The notes: generated by a model from the letters alone, not told the origin. A DNA stretch of 64,000 nt from an uncultured Algibacter sp. (GCF_947487575.1 NZ_CANKXG010000005.1:124001-188000); one strand, 5' to 3'. Positions 19,481-27,845 are shown, counted from the stretch's first letter. Translations and numbers: made by a program.

Positions 19481-20713
19481 ATGAAAAACCTACTACAATT
19501 AACCTTAGTATTATTATGCCTTGTTGTTACTAATAAAACTATAGCCCAACAGGACAAAACCATGTATATTTTTGGGCATAGTTTAATTGTTCATGATCCT
19601 CCAACAATTCCAACACCATCCGATGAAACTAGCGTACCGCATTGGCTACATTTTTTAGCAGAAAATGCGGGGAGTTCAATAGGAGTTAGTGGACAATACG
19701 GGTTTTTACCAAATCATGAAGATCGAACGGCAAACGAAACTGTTAGAGCCCAATGGAATTTTGACCATGTTGCTCAAGCATGGAATTCTGATAATGAGGA
19801 TTTTTCTGAAGTCGATTTTGATGTTATTCTTATTACAGCAGCAAATTTTATACAATATAAACCATCAAATCAGAATTATGATGGTCCAAATAGTCATACA
19901 AGCCCATTAGCTTCTATTCTAAACATATTAGATTGGGCAAAGGCGGAAGAGCCAAACGCGGTTCAATATATATATGAAAACTGGCCAAATATGAATGGCT
20001 TAGTATTAACAGAGGATGGCGAGTTTCCGCCTAGTGAAGCAGAATTTGAAAACTATCATGAAATAGCTTTAGGGAGTTTTCATGATTGGTGGATAGATTA
20101 TCATGACTTTATACAATCGGCAAGGCCTAACGATAATATAAAAATGATACCTGTTGGGCCAATTATTAGTAAACTATTAACCGAAACGCCATTAAATGCT
20201 ATTACCGCTGAAACTTTATATGAAGATGATTCTCCTCATGGTAGGCCTACCATATATTTTTTAGCGGCTTTAATAACTTATATGGCTATATACGAGGAAA
20301 AGTTGCCTGCAACTTATATAATACCTACTAGTGATACCGTTAATCCTGTTAGCCCTGTGGTTCAAGCAAATTATCAAGGCACTATTGATTTTATATGGAA
20401 CGAACTACTTGCCTTTAATTATAGTAATGGGCAAAGTCGTGTTTTTGCTAATAATCCACTTAATGTAGACTATAGTAATGAAAATGTTTTAGTAGATATT
20501 TTTCCAAACCCAAGTGAAGGTGTTGTAAATTTTTCTGTATTGACAAGTTTAATTAATATAGAAGTTTATAATACTAATGGTGAAAAAGTGATAAAAAAGA
20601 ATAAGTTTAGTAATTCTAGTTTAGATATTTCTGAATTGTCTAACGGACTTTATTTTATTAAATTAGAAGATGAGAATTATAACACCACTATAAAGAAATT
20701 AATAAAAAAATAA
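19481..20713 (+). CDS. Secreted SGNH-like hydrolase with T9SS tail, copy 1
   Basis: A 410-residue secreted protein. I chose the ATG at 19481 (MKNLLQLTL), which gives a clean signal peptide ending TIAQQ and matches the start of the downstream paralogue. The mature part has SGNH/GDSL-like blocks: IFGHSLIVH for the nucleophile serine, SGQYGF, ILITAANF and YEDDSPHGRPT for the Asp-His pair. The C-terminal 75 residues (IFPNPSEGVVNF to the Lys-rich end KKLIKK) are a T9SS type A sorting domain, so the protein is exported and cell-surface attached. An esterase or carbohydrate-related role is inferred, not shown. Confidence 0.8.
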   Translation: MKNLLQLTLVLLCLVVTNKTIAQQDKTMYIFGHSLIVHDPPTIPTPSDETSVPHWLHFLAENAGSSIGVSGQYGFLPNHEDRTANETVRAQWNFDHVAQAWNSDNEDFSEVDFDVILITAANFIQYKPSNQNYDGPNSHTSPLASILNILDWAKAEEPNAVQYIYENWPNMNGLVLTEDGEFPPSEAEFENYHEIALGSFHDWWIDYHDFIQSARPNDNIKMIPVGPIISKLLTETPLNAITAETLYEDDSPHGRPTIYFLAALITYMAIYEEKLPATYIIPTSDTVNPVSPVVQANYQGTIDFIWNELLAFNYSNGQSRVFANNPLNVDYSNENVLVDIFPNPSEGVVNFSVLTSLINIEVYNTNGEKVIKKNKFSNSSLDISELSNGLYFIKLEDENYNTTIKKLIKK

Positions 20714-20726
20714 ATTAGTATTAAGT

Positions 20727-20757
20727 AAAAGCAATCTTGAATGGTTGCTTTTTTTTA
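20727..20757 (+). terminator. Terminator of the first SGNH-like gene
   Basis: AAAAGCAATC pairs with GGTTGCTTTT, followed by a T-run. It is duplicated from the hairpin at 19257. Confidence 0.75.
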
Positions 20758-20943
20758 TGTTGTTACTCATGAAAGAGCTTTTTATTCATGGTTTTATATT
20801 TTAAATTTATTGAACTACTTACGATGTATGTGTTTAATTATTAATTAGTTATAAAAAAGTGTAATTTTTTAGCACAAACAGGGTAGGATTTTTTACTATT
20901 TAATTGTTTTATAATAAATACCAAATCATAAAATTATTACACA

Positions 20944-22116
20944 ATGAAAAACCTACTACAATTTACCTTAGTATTATTATGTCTTGTTGTTTCTAGTAAA
21001 ACAATAGCTCAACAGGATAAAACTATGTATATTTTTGGACATAGTCTTATTGTTCATGCTACAGATTCTGATGAAACCACAGTGCCTCATTGGTTACACT
21101 TATTATCTCAAGAAGCAGGACATAGTGTTTCAGTTTCAGGACAATATGGATTCTTACCACAACACGCAAATCTACCACCTACAGCTCAATGGGGGTTTAG
21201 TGAAGTGGCTTCAGCCTGGGAATCTGACACTGAGGATTTTACTGATGCAAATTTTAATACCATTCTATTAACAGCTGCAAATTTTGCACAAGATCAACCA
21301 TCAAATGTTAACTATCATGGAAATCCAACTACATCTCCTTTATCTGCTACTTTAGAAATTGTAGATTGGATTGATAGTCAAGAAGAAGAAGCAATAACTT
21401 ATATTTATGAGAATTGGCCTGATATGGCTGGTTTTATTGCTGGGGAAAGTTTTCCACCATCAGAACCTGAATTCGAAAACTATAATAATTATACTTTAGG
21501 AGGTTTTCACGATTGGTGGATTGATTATCAAGACTTTGTTCAAGCAGCACGTCCAAACGAAAATGTTAGGATGATACCTGTTGGGCCTATATTGAGTAAA
21601 TTGTTAATGGATACACCCCTAAATCAAATCCCAATTTTAGAATTATATGAAGATAATGCACCACACGGAGAGCCAACACTTTATTTCCTAGCTAGTCTCA
21701 TAACTTATATGGCAATTTATGAAGAAAAAGCGCCATCAACCTACACCATTCCAAACACTGTAAACGGATTGGTACAAGCTAATTTTCAAAGTACAATAGA
21801 TTTTATTTGGGATGAATTACTAGCATTTAACTACGGCAATGGAAGTAGTAGGGTTTTTGCAAACAGTGTATTGCATATTGACTCTAAAAGTTATAATAAA
21901 ATATCTGTATTTCCTAACCCAACAAAAGATATCATTAATATAGCGAATCATAATTCTCCTTATACGTTCGAGTTATTTGACACAAAGGGATTAAGGATAA
22001 ACCAATTAGAGGTTGTTAATCATGGTGTCGACATTTCAAATTTAACAGACGGTTTATACCTTTTGAAAATATATACGGAAGGAAATCAAGTTATAAAGAA
22101 AATTGTAAAACACTAG
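20944..22116 (+). CDS. Secreted SGNH-like hydrolase with T9SS tail, copy 2
   Basis: A 390-residue paralogue of the upstream gene, nearly identical in the signal peptide and highly similar throughout (IFGHSLIVH, SGQYGFLP, LLTAANF, YEDNAPHGEPT). The mature N-terminal loop after IVH is shorter by several residues. The C-terminal T9SS sorting domain (VFPNPTKDIINI to KKIVKH) is present but more diverged than the catalytic part, suggesting relaxed constraint. A signal peptide plus T9SS tail means surface or extracellular location. Substrate unknown. Confidence 0.8.
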   Translation: MKNLLQFTLVLLCLVVSSKTIAQQDKTMYIFGHSLIVHATDSDETTVPHWLHLLSQEAGHSVSVSGQYGFLPQHANLPPTAQWGFSEVASAWESDTEDFTDANFNTILLTAANFAQDQPSNVNYHGNPTTSPLSATLEIVDWIDSQEEEAITYIYENWPDMAGFIAGESFPPSEPEFENYNNYTLGGFHDWWIDYQDFVQAARPNENVRMIPVGPILSKLLMDTPLNQIPILELYEDNAPHGEPTLYFLASLITYMAIYEEKAPSTYTIPNTVNGLVQANFQSTIDFIWDELLAFNYGNGSSRVFANSVLHIDSKSYNKISVFPNPTKDIINIANHNSPYTFELFDTKGLRINQLEVVNHGVDISNLTDGLYLLKIYTEGNQVIKKIVKH

Positions 22117-22140
22117 AAACTTTTGTTTATTTCTTATTGA

Positions 22141-22174
22141 TGCACCTTGTTTTAAAAAATATAAGGTGCATTTT
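22141..22174 (+). terminator. Hairpin after the second SGNH-like gene
   Basis: TGCACCTT pairs with AAGGTGCA across a 14-nt loop, followed by TTTT. Weaker T-run than the other terminators here. Confidence 0.6.
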
Positions 22175-22216
22175 AATAAGATAGCGTTGATAATTTTTTA
22201 ATCTCTACAAAACCAA

Positions 22217-22224
22217 TACTTTTG
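22217..22224 (+). promoter_or_regulatory. -7 promoter box for the RlmI-like gene
   Basis: TACTTTTG fits TAnnTTTG and lies 16 bp before the ATG at 22241. Confidence 0.5.
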
Positions 22225-22240
22225 ATGCATACAATAAAGT

Positions 22241-23470
22241 ATGTCATTATCATCACAAATAATATCAAGTTATAATCCTAAACGTTTAGCCGTAAAACTA
22301 AACTCAAAAGGAGAACAGTTTGTTTTACAAGGGCATCCATGGGTGTTTTCAAATAACATTACCAAAATAAGTAAGGATGCGAAATCAGGCGATTTAGCCA
22401 TTATTTTTAGTAAAAATAAAAACCGAGTTATCGGCTTGGGCTTGTATGATGCTAATTCTCCAATTCGGATTAAAATGCTTCATAGTAGTCATGAAAAAGC
22501 TGAGATTAATGACACATTTTTCCATAATAAAATCAGCAATGCTTATCATAAAAGGCAACCTTTACTAAAAACAAATACCAATAGCTATAGATTATTATTT
22601 GGTGAAAATGATGGTTTTCCAGGTTTAATCGCCGATGTTTATGCATCTGTTCTAGTTGTAAAGATTTATTCTGAAACCTGGTTACCATATTTAGAGTCTA
22701 TAATTCTAAGTTTGCAACAAATTTCAAAAGCTAAAACCGTAGTAATTAGGTTAAGCAGAAGTTTAGAGAAATCAAAATTGCATCAGCTTAAAAATGGAGA
22801 AGTCGTTTATGGTACACTAAAAAACGAAGTTGTGGAATTTGTAGAACATGGTGTTAACTTTTCAGCTAATGTCATTAAAGGCCATAAAACAGGTTATTTT
22901 TTAGATCATCGAGCCAATAGAAAACAAGTAGGAGAGTGGAGTAAGGGCCAAACTGTATTAGATGTGTTCTCTTATGCTGGTGGTTTTTCTGTGCATGCAT
23001 TAGCAAACGGTGCAAAAGAAGTAACAAGTTTGGATATTAGTAAACAAGCTTTAGAAATAGCCATTGAAAATGGCAAACTAAATAAATATTCTGGAACGCA
23101 CAAAACCATTGCAGGAGATGCTTTTCAAGAACTTAAAAAACTCATTAAAAATAAAATCACTTTTGATGTTGTTGTTATTGATCCTCCAAGCTTTGCAAAA
23201 CAAGCTTCAGAAATTGAATTGGCTAAAAAGAAATATGCACAATTAGCAGAGTTAGGCGAAAAGTTAACCGCTAAAAATGGATTGCTAGTTTTAGCATCTT
23301 GTTCTTCACGAGTTTTAGCCCAAGCATTTTTTGATATTAATAGCCAAATATTAGCATCAAAAAAGAGACAATTTAAAGTAATATTAAAAACCCAACATGA
23401 TATAGATCATCCTATTGGGTTTTTAGAAGGTGTATACTTAAAATGTGGGTATTATAGATTTGTAAATTAG
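22241..23470 (+). CDS. Class I rRNA methyltransferase (RlmI-like)
   Basis: A 409-residue SAM-dependent methyltransferase of the RlmI/YccW type, which makes m5C in 23S rRNA in E. coli. An N-terminal PUA-like domain (HPWVFSNNI) is followed by an EEHEE-type linker and a Rossmann catalytic domain. Visible motifs: TGYFLDHRANRK, the SAM motif VLDVFSYAGGFSVHALANGA, VVVIDPPSFAKQ (motif IV) and LVLASCSSRV with the catalytic cysteine in the expected motif VI region. The length is right for the family. The exact target base is inferred from homology. Confidence 0.9.
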   Translation: MSLSSQIISSYNPKRLAVKLNSKGEQFVLQGHPWVFSNNITKISKDAKSGDLAIIFSKNKNRVIGLGLYDANSPIRIKMLHSSHEKAEINDTFFHNKISNAYHKRQPLLKTNTNSYRLLFGENDGFPGLIADVYASVLVVKIYSETWLPYLESIILSLQQISKAKTVVIRLSRSLEKSKLHQLKNGEVVYGTLKNEVVEFVEHGVNFSANVIKGHKTGYFLDHRANRKQVGEWSKGQTVLDVFSYAGGFSVHALANGAKEVTSLDISKQALEIAIENGKLNKYSGTHKTIAGDAFQELKKLIKNKITFDVVVIDPPSFAKQASEIELAKKKYAQLAELGEKLTAKNGLLVLASCSSRVLAQAFFDINSQILASKKRQFKVILKTQHDIDHPIGFLEGVYLKCGYYRFVN

Positions 23471-23492
23471 TGTTCTATTTTTTTCTAAGTTT

Positions 23493-23993
23493 TTAAATGA
23501 ATTCCCCTTTTTCATTGGTTCTAACAGTAAGAATTTCATCTTCATTTTTAATTTTAATTTTGTATTCCTGTTTTAAGGAATCTTTTTCAATGTGGTAATT
23601 AATATAGTAAACATCTTCAATGATTCCCCAATTAGGAAAACGTTTTGAAACGGATTGCATGACTATTAAAGGTAGTCTTACATTTTTGTACTTTTCAATG
23701 GTTCTTAATATTTTTCCATTGGTATCATACGCGGCTATTATTTTTCCTTCTGGAACATAAAAGGATACGCTATAAGTATCGTGTACATCATCGTAAAGTT
23801 TGGATTGTTCTATATTATTATAATTAAGAACTTCTTTTTCCAATTTTTTAACGCGTTCAGGAACATCATCTAAATCTGTAGCATCTAAATATTTGTAATT
23901 TACTGATATTAAAGTTTCTGGTAATTCGACTGTTTGCGCGCTGACTTGGATGGTTAATCCAAATACTAATAAACCTAGGACTATTTTTTTCAT
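23493..23993 (-). CDS. Secreted PepSY-like protein, unknown function
   Basis: A 166-residue exported protein with a signal peptide ending VSAQT. The body has two segments of the form LPLIVMQSVSKRFPNWGIIEDVYY, with aromatic and basic residues alternating as in PepSY/BLIP-like periplasmic proteins. Related flavobacterial proteins are often labelled nicotinate-nucleotide adenylyltransferase, which is not supported here because no HxGH motif is present. It is divergent from the flavin oxidoreductase gene and shares a paired-palindrome control region with it. Confidence 0.75.
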   Translation of the reverse strand: MKKIVLGLLVFGLTIQVSAQTVELPETLISVNYKYLDATDLDDVPERVKKLEKEVLNYNNIEQSKLYDDVHDTYSVSFYVPEGKIIAAYDTNGKILRTIEKYKNVRLPLIVMQSVSKRFPNWGIIEDVYYINYHIEKDSLKQEYKIKIKNEDEILTVRTNEKGEFI

Positions 23994-24019
23994 GATAAAT
24001 TATTAATGATTTCAAAGTT

Positions 24020-24043
24020 CAAAAATAATTATGCATGCATAAT
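24020..24043 (-). promoter_or_regulatory. Minus-strand -7 box with abutting palindromic operator
   Basis: Minus-strand TATTTTTG (24020-24027) is a -7 box for the gene starting at 23993. The perfect 16-bp palindrome ATTATGCATGCATAAT (24028-24043) abuts it in the spacer toward -33, where a repressor would block transcription. A second copy lies at 24124-24139. Confidence 0.6.
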
Positions 24044-24123
24044 AAATAAATGATAATTGTCATAAAACCAGATATTTAACAGTAATATTACTTCCTAAAA
24101 GTGTAACTATTTGAATCTCAGTT

Positions 24124-24154
24124 ACTATGCGTGCATAATATTTTACTATATTTG
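24124..24154 (+). promoter_or_regulatory. Second palindrome and plus-strand -7 box
   Basis: ACTATGCGTGCATAAT (24124-24139) matches the palindrome at 24028-24043 in 14 of 16 positions. It lies 7 bp upstream of TATATTTG (24147-24154), the -7 box for the gene starting at 24167, so it falls inside that promoter's spacer. Confidence 0.6.
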
Positions 24155-24166
24155 AAAAAAATAATT

Positions 24167-25114
24167 ATGGCAACTAAACTTACAGCACTTCTAAATATAA
24201 AATACCCCATTATTCAAGCGCCAATGTTTTTGGTTTCTAATGTGGCCATGGTTAAGGAGGCTATGAACGGTGGCATTGCAGGTTGTATTCCTGCCTTAAA
24301 TTACAGAACACTTGATGAATTGCGTATAGCCTTAAGGGAACTAAAAGCCGCTAAACCTAAAGGTGGTTCTTTTGGGTTTAATTTAATTGTCAATAAATCA
24401 AACGTTAAGTATAAAGGACAATTGGCTGTAATTTGTGAAGAAGGTTGCGATTTTATAATTACCTCTTTAGGAAGTCCTGAAGAAACTATAAACCAAGCTC
24501 ATAAAGCAGGTATTAAAGTGTTTTGTGATGTCACCGATTTAAAATTTGCCAAAAAAGTAGAGGGTCTAGGAGGCGATGCTATTATTGCGGTTAACAACCA
24601 GGCTGGAGGCCACCGAGGAAACTTATCACCTGAGGCTTTAATTAAGGAATTGAGTACAAATTGTAACATTCCAGTTATTTCTGCTGGTGGCGTGGGGTGT
24701 AAAGCCGATATAGATGAGATGTTAAGCTATGGAGCAGAAGGTGTTTCTGTAGGAAGCCCTTTTATAGCTTCAGAAGAAGCAAATGTAACACACGATTATA
24801 AACAAGCCTGTGTGGATTATGGAGCAGATGATATTGTAATGACAGAGCGTATTTCAGGCACACCATGTACCGTAATCAACACACCTTATGTGCAAAAAAT
24901 TGGGACTAAACAAACCTGGTTAGAATCTGTTTTAAATAAGAACAAAAAACTCAAAAAATGGGTAAAAATGATTCGATTTTCAATAGGTATGAATGCGACT
25001 AAAAATGCCGCTACAAAAGCCACTTATAAAACGGTTTGGGTTGCAGGGCCAAGCATTGAACACACCAATAAAATACTACCTACTAAGGATATTGTAAAAA
25101 AACTAGTTAATTAA
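24167..25114 (+). CDS. Nitronate monooxygenase-like flavin oxidoreductase
   Basis: A 315-residue FMN-dependent TIM-barrel enzyme of the 2-nitropropane dioxygenase/nitronate monooxygenase family. I chose the ATG at 24167 (MATKLTALL) over an upstream GTG because it follows a -7 box and starts at the conserved first strand. Visible are YPIIQAPMFLVSN at the N-terminus, VNNQAGGHRG with the FMN/substrate His-Arg region, and PVISAGGVG and GAEGVSVGSPF at the phosphate-binding strands. It may detoxify nitronates or act as an enoyl reductase. It is divergent from a secreted-protein gene, and two matching palindromes suggest shared control. Confidence 0.88.
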   Translation: MATKLTALLNIKYPIIQAPMFLVSNVAMVKEAMNGGIAGCIPALNYRTLDELRIALRELKAAKPKGGSFGFNLIVNKSNVKYKGQLAVICEEGCDFIITSLGSPEETINQAHKAGIKVFCDVTDLKFAKKVEGLGGDAIIAVNNQAGGHRGNLSPEALIKELSTNCNIPVISAGGVGCKADIDEMLSYGAEGVSVGSPFIASEEANVTHDYKQACVDYGADDIVMTERISGTPCTVINTPYVQKIGTKQTWLESVLNKNKKLKKWVKMIRFSIGMNATKNAATKATYKTVWVAGPSIEHTNKILPTKDIVKKLVN

Positions 25115-25463
25115 CTAAAGCTATATTTTCTAGCTTTTGGTTATTTTTTTTACCAACAAATAAATGAAGAGTCGTACTTGCTGTTAAACCTCCAAGTGAG
25201 GTTGCTATCATTTCTCCTGTGTCAAATCGTCCATCTATAATAAACCCATCGTAAATTTCTTTAGATAATCCAGCTAAAGTGGACATTCCTAAACTATACC
25301 AAAAGGCTTTTTTCTTATTTTTTGTTTTGGAATAAACTAATGAATATGTTGTGCTAGAAATTACAGCACCCACTCCAAAATGTAAAGCGTCATCTTCAGA
25401 TATAAATTGCGCACTACAAAAACTTGTAAATGATAAAGCTAATAATACGATAAGCATTTTCAT
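25107..25463 (-). CDS. YfiM/DUF2279-like exported protein
   Basis: A 118-residue protein with a signal peptide (MLIVLLALSFTSFCSAQF). I chose the ATG at 25463 because the longer reading only adds six hydrophilic residues before the signal. The body shows DDALHFGVGAVISSTTYSLVY, a turn rich in Lys, and LGMSTLAGLSKEIYDGF, a pattern seen in YfiM-like envelope proteins with two or three hydrophobic hairpins. It converges on and overlaps the end of the flavin oxidoreductase gene by 8 bp. Function unknown. Confidence 0.75.
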   Translation of the reverse strand: MKMLIVLLALSFTSFCSAQFISEDDALHFGVGAVISSTTYSLVYSKTKNKKKAFWYSLGMSTLAGLSKEIYDGFIIDGRFDTGEMIATSLGGLTASTTLHLFVGKKNNQKLENIALVN

Positions 25464-25586
25464 ATATAAACATTTATGCAAAACGTAATTTTAGATAATA
25501 TTTATCAGTTGTTTTATAAATACTGGTTGAATACCCAATTTAATTGGTTCAAAGTGTTTTAATGCCTATTTACACATTAAAATTAT

Positions 25587-25594
25587 TAAATTTG
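25587..25594 (+). promoter_or_regulatory. -7 promoter box for the PPOX gene
   Basis: TAAATTTG fits TAnnTTTG and lies 25 bp before the ATG at 25620. Confidence 0.4.
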
Positions 25595-25619
25595 ATTTGC
25601 ACTTCAAGACTTTTAAATT

Positions 25620-26225
25620 ATGAAAATCGAAAATGAATCACAGCTTCGCGAATTATATGGCTACCCTAAAGGGAGGGCTAAAGATAAAGTGCTGAACCAT
25701 TTAGAAAAGCATGCTATTAATTTTATAAAGACTTCACCTTTTTTAGTGATGTCGACGTCAAGTGCAAAAGGAAAACAAGATGCGTCACCAAGGGGTGGAG
25801 CCTCGGGGTTTGTAAAAGTAATTGATGCAAATACATTGATTATTCCGGACTCTAAAGGCAATAATAGGGTAGATAGTATTAGTAATATTGTAGTGACTTC
25901 AAATATCGGATTATTGTTTTTAATTCCAGGGATAAATGAAACACTTCGCATTAATGGAAGTGCCTATCTTTCCACTGATAAAAATTATTTAGATTTATTT
26001 GCTTCTGAAAATAACTCACCAAAAGCATGTATTGTAGTTTCAGTTGAAGAATCCTTTTTGCATTGCGCTAAAGCCTTTATGCGTTCAAAGCTATGGGATG
26101 CATCTGCGCAAATTGAAAGAGATTCATTTCCAACAATAGGGCAAATGCTAAAAGATCAATTAGGTTCTACTGAGGCACCAGAAACTCGTGAAGCTATGGA
26201 GAAGCGTTATGAAAACGATTTATAA
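25620..26225 (+). CDS. PPOX-type FMN flavoprotein (MSMEG_1061-like)
   Basis: A 201-residue protein of the pyridoxamine 5'-phosphate oxidase-like split-barrel superfamily. The typical opening LRELYGYPKGRAKDKVLNHL is followed by the FMN-binding strands SPFLVMSTSSAKGKQDASPRGG and LIIPDSKGNNRVDSISN, with NIGLLFLIPG and ETLRINGSAYLS downstream. The C-terminal CAKAFMRSKLWD segment is common in this subgroup. It probably reduces or oxidises a small molecule with FMN; the substrate is unknown. The 3' neighbour is controlled by a cobalamin riboswitch with its own promoter. Confidence 0.88.
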   Translation: MKIENESQLRELYGYPKGRAKDKVLNHLEKHAINFIKTSPFLVMSTSSAKGKQDASPRGGASGFVKVIDANTLIIPDSKGNNRVDSISNIVVTSNIGLLFLIPGINETLRINGSAYLSTDKNYLDLFASENNSPKACIVVSVEESFLHCAKAFMRSKLWDASAQIERDSFPTIGQMLKDQLGSTEAPETREAMEKRYENDL

Positions 26226-26228
26226 ATC

Positions 26229-26259
26229 TTGCTCATTAATTCATAAAATAATATCTTTG
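26229..26259 (+). promoter_or_regulatory. Promoter driving the cobalamin riboswitch
   Basis: TTG at 26229-26231 and TATCTTTG at 26252-26259 are separated by 20 bp, an excellent match to the Bacteroidetes -33/-7 pattern. Transcription would start just upstream of the riboswitch P1 stem. Confidence 0.75.
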
Positions 26260-26266
26260 AATTTAT

Positions 26267-26370
26267 TATAAAGGTTTAGCTTTTGCTAGCTAAAAAGGAA
26301 TTGTGTTAAAATCACAAGCTGTCGCGCAACTGTAAGTAATGTAAATTACAAGCCAGATACTTCCTTTATA
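26267..26370 (+). ncRNA. Cobalamin (B12) riboswitch
   Basis: An aptamer closed by an 8-bp P1 stem (TATAAAGG at 26267-26274 with CCTTTATA at 26363-26370). Inside are the conserved cobalamin-riboswitch parts in order: AAAGGAATTGTG, then AAAATCACAAGCTGT, CGCGCAACTGTAAG and the hallmark AGCCAGATAC. The downstream AGTGCTTTCGCGATT could be the kissing-loop or expression platform. It lies between a well-formed promoter and a PAS-domain gene on the same strand, not the usual TonB receptor or cobalamin gene. B12 binding would be expected to lower expression of that gene. Confidence 0.93.
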
Positions 26371-26487
26371 TACAGACAAATAGTGCTTTCGCGATTTAGA
26401 GCCAAGTTAAGATACATTTAAACGATTATCATTTTTCTTGATGGTTGGTTCTTGCTTCTTTATATCACTGCACAAAATAAAGAAGCT

Positions 26488-26976
26488 ATGAGCAAATCAA
26501 AACCATTACGAGGGCCATTATTATGCTGGGATATTTATGCTATGCATTTAGCAGAACAAGCTATTAATTTTAATAAACAAATCGAAGTTGAGTTTTTAAA
26601 AGGTTTTAAAGAAAAATTTGGTTGGACATTGGATATTGAAAAACTATTAGCTGAAAATGATTATGAAGCATTAGTTCTTACTAATTTCAATCAAGAGATT
26701 AAATGGGTAAACAAAGGGTTTACTAAAATGACAGGATATCCTGCCAATTCTACAAAAGGAAAAAAGCCTAATTTTTTGCAAGGAAAAGATTCCTCCGAAA
26801 ACACTAAAAAAGCCATTAGAACACATTTAAAATCTGGTAAACACTTTAAAGTACAAATTATTAATTACAAGAAAAATGGCACTCCATATAATTGCGAAAT
26901 AAAAATCTATCAGCTAAAAGATGAAAGAAATAAAACAACCCATCTTTTAGCTTTAGAAAATCAGATAACTATGTAG
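26488..26976 (+). CDS. LOV-like PAS protein lacking the photoactive cysteine
   Basis: A 162-residue soluble protein. I chose the ATG at 26488, about 117 nt after the riboswitch, over an upstream non-ATG start. Residues 1-55 are helical and unrecognised; residues 57-160 form a PAS domain with the order of a LOV domain: ALVLTN, MTGYPANSTKG, GKKPNFLQG (91-99), NYKKNGTP (126-133) and HLLALENQIT. In true LOV domains the third motif is GRNCRFLQG; here the flavin-adduct cysteine is Pro94 and the conserved glutamine near the end is Glu157. No output domain is present. Control by a B12 riboswitch is the main clue to its role, which is unknown. Confidence 0.85.
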   Translation: MSKSKPLRGPLLCWDIYAMHLAEQAINFNKQIEVEFLKGFKEKFGWTLDIEKLLAENDYEALVLTNFNQEIKWVNKGFTKMTGYPANSTKGKKPNFLQGKDSSENTKKAIRTHLKSGKHFKVQIINYKKNGTPYNCEIKIYQLKDERNKTTHLLALENQITM

Positions 26977-26984
26977 CTTAAATG

Positions 26985-27845
26985 TTACTTCACAGGAATA
27001 TAAAACTCTGTTTTAAGTTTTTCCTCAACAACTCTATCAGGATGACTAATATAACGCTCTCTTACAGGAGCGTCGCGTAGCTCATAATTATTATTTAATA
27101 ACCAATCGTTAAAAATATAGTCGTAAACTTCGGCGATGTATTTATAAGAACCTTGGTATAAAAACACAGCAAATTGACCACCTTTTATCGTTTTTATACC
27201 AATATCTCCCGTAGGTTTGGCATCCTTATGAATAATTAAACAAGCGTCATACCTAATTTTATTGTCATCTGTAACTTTTGGGTCATCGTGTGGCAAGCCA
27301 ATCATTTGAATCCCTTTTGTAAATAGTTTTTGTGCTTTTACTTGCCCCCATAATTTTTCCCATGCACTGGCATAATCAAGAGTTTGATATGCACCTTGCA
27401 TACGGTAATACAGGCATTGTTTATCATCTATATCCTCAATTTTTGGTTTCTTAATATTTAATGTTGTTTTCATAATATTCGTTTTTTTGAATGTGAATAA
27501 TTTGTTTTTTCGATACTCAGTTGGTGACACCCCAAAATAATTTTTAAAAGCTTTTGATAAAGATGAAGGCGTTTCAAAACCTACACGATAAGCTATCGAT
27601 TCAATATCCTCTGATGAATATCGAATTATTTTCGCCGCTGTTTCTAGTCGCGTTCTAGAAATGTAAGCGCCAATAGGTTCTCCCAAAAGAGCTCTAGTAA
27701 TACGATGAAAATGAAACGGTGAAAAATGTGACATCTCAGCAAGCGTTTTTACGTCAATTTTACTATCCAAATTATTGTTTATAAATTCAATAATTACATT
27801 TAGTTTTTGTTCGTAAAAGGCTTTATTGGATTGTTTCCGTTTCAT
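26985..27845 (-). CDS. AraC-family regulator with GyrI-like domain
   Basis: A 286-residue regulator. Residues about 10-110 form the AraC/XylS double helix-turn-helix (LAEMSHFSPFHFHRITRALLG, then IAYRVGFETPSSLSKAFKNYFG, and SPTEYRKN). Residues about 130-286 form a GyrI/SOUL-like effector domain (GAYQTLDYASAWEKLWGQV, then GGQFAVFLYQGSY and FYIPVK), as in the Rob/BmrR-type multidrug sensors. It probably senses a hydrophobic small molecule. A minus-strand TATATTTG lies 18 bp before the start. It converges on the LOV-like gene and is divergent from cydA. Confidence 0.92.
   Translation of the reverse strand: MKRKQSNKAFYEQKLNVIIEFINNNLDSKIDVKTLAEMSHFSPFHFHRITRALLGEPIGAYISRTRLETAAKIIRYSSEDIESIAYRVGFETPSSLSKAFKNYFGVSPTEYRKNKLFTFKKTNIMKTTLNIKKPKIEDIDDKQCLYYRMQGAYQTLDYASAWEKLWGQVKAQKLFTKGIQMIGLPHDDPKVTDDNKIRYDACLIIHKDAKPTGDIGIKTIKGGQFAVFLYQGSYKYIAEVYDYIFNDWLLNNNYELRDAPVRERYISHPDRVVEEKLKTEFYIPVK

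Larger units (their letters stand above)
19257..22116 (+). repeat. Tandem duplication of a gene plus its 5' region
   Basis: Two head-to-tail units of about 1.4 kb: 19257-20713 and 20727-22116. Similarity covers the preceding hairpin (GCAATC/GGTTGC), the whole spacer (for example GGTAGGATTTTTT and AATAAATACCAAATC just before each start) and the coding sequence, so the duplication included the regulatory region. Confidence 0.85.
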
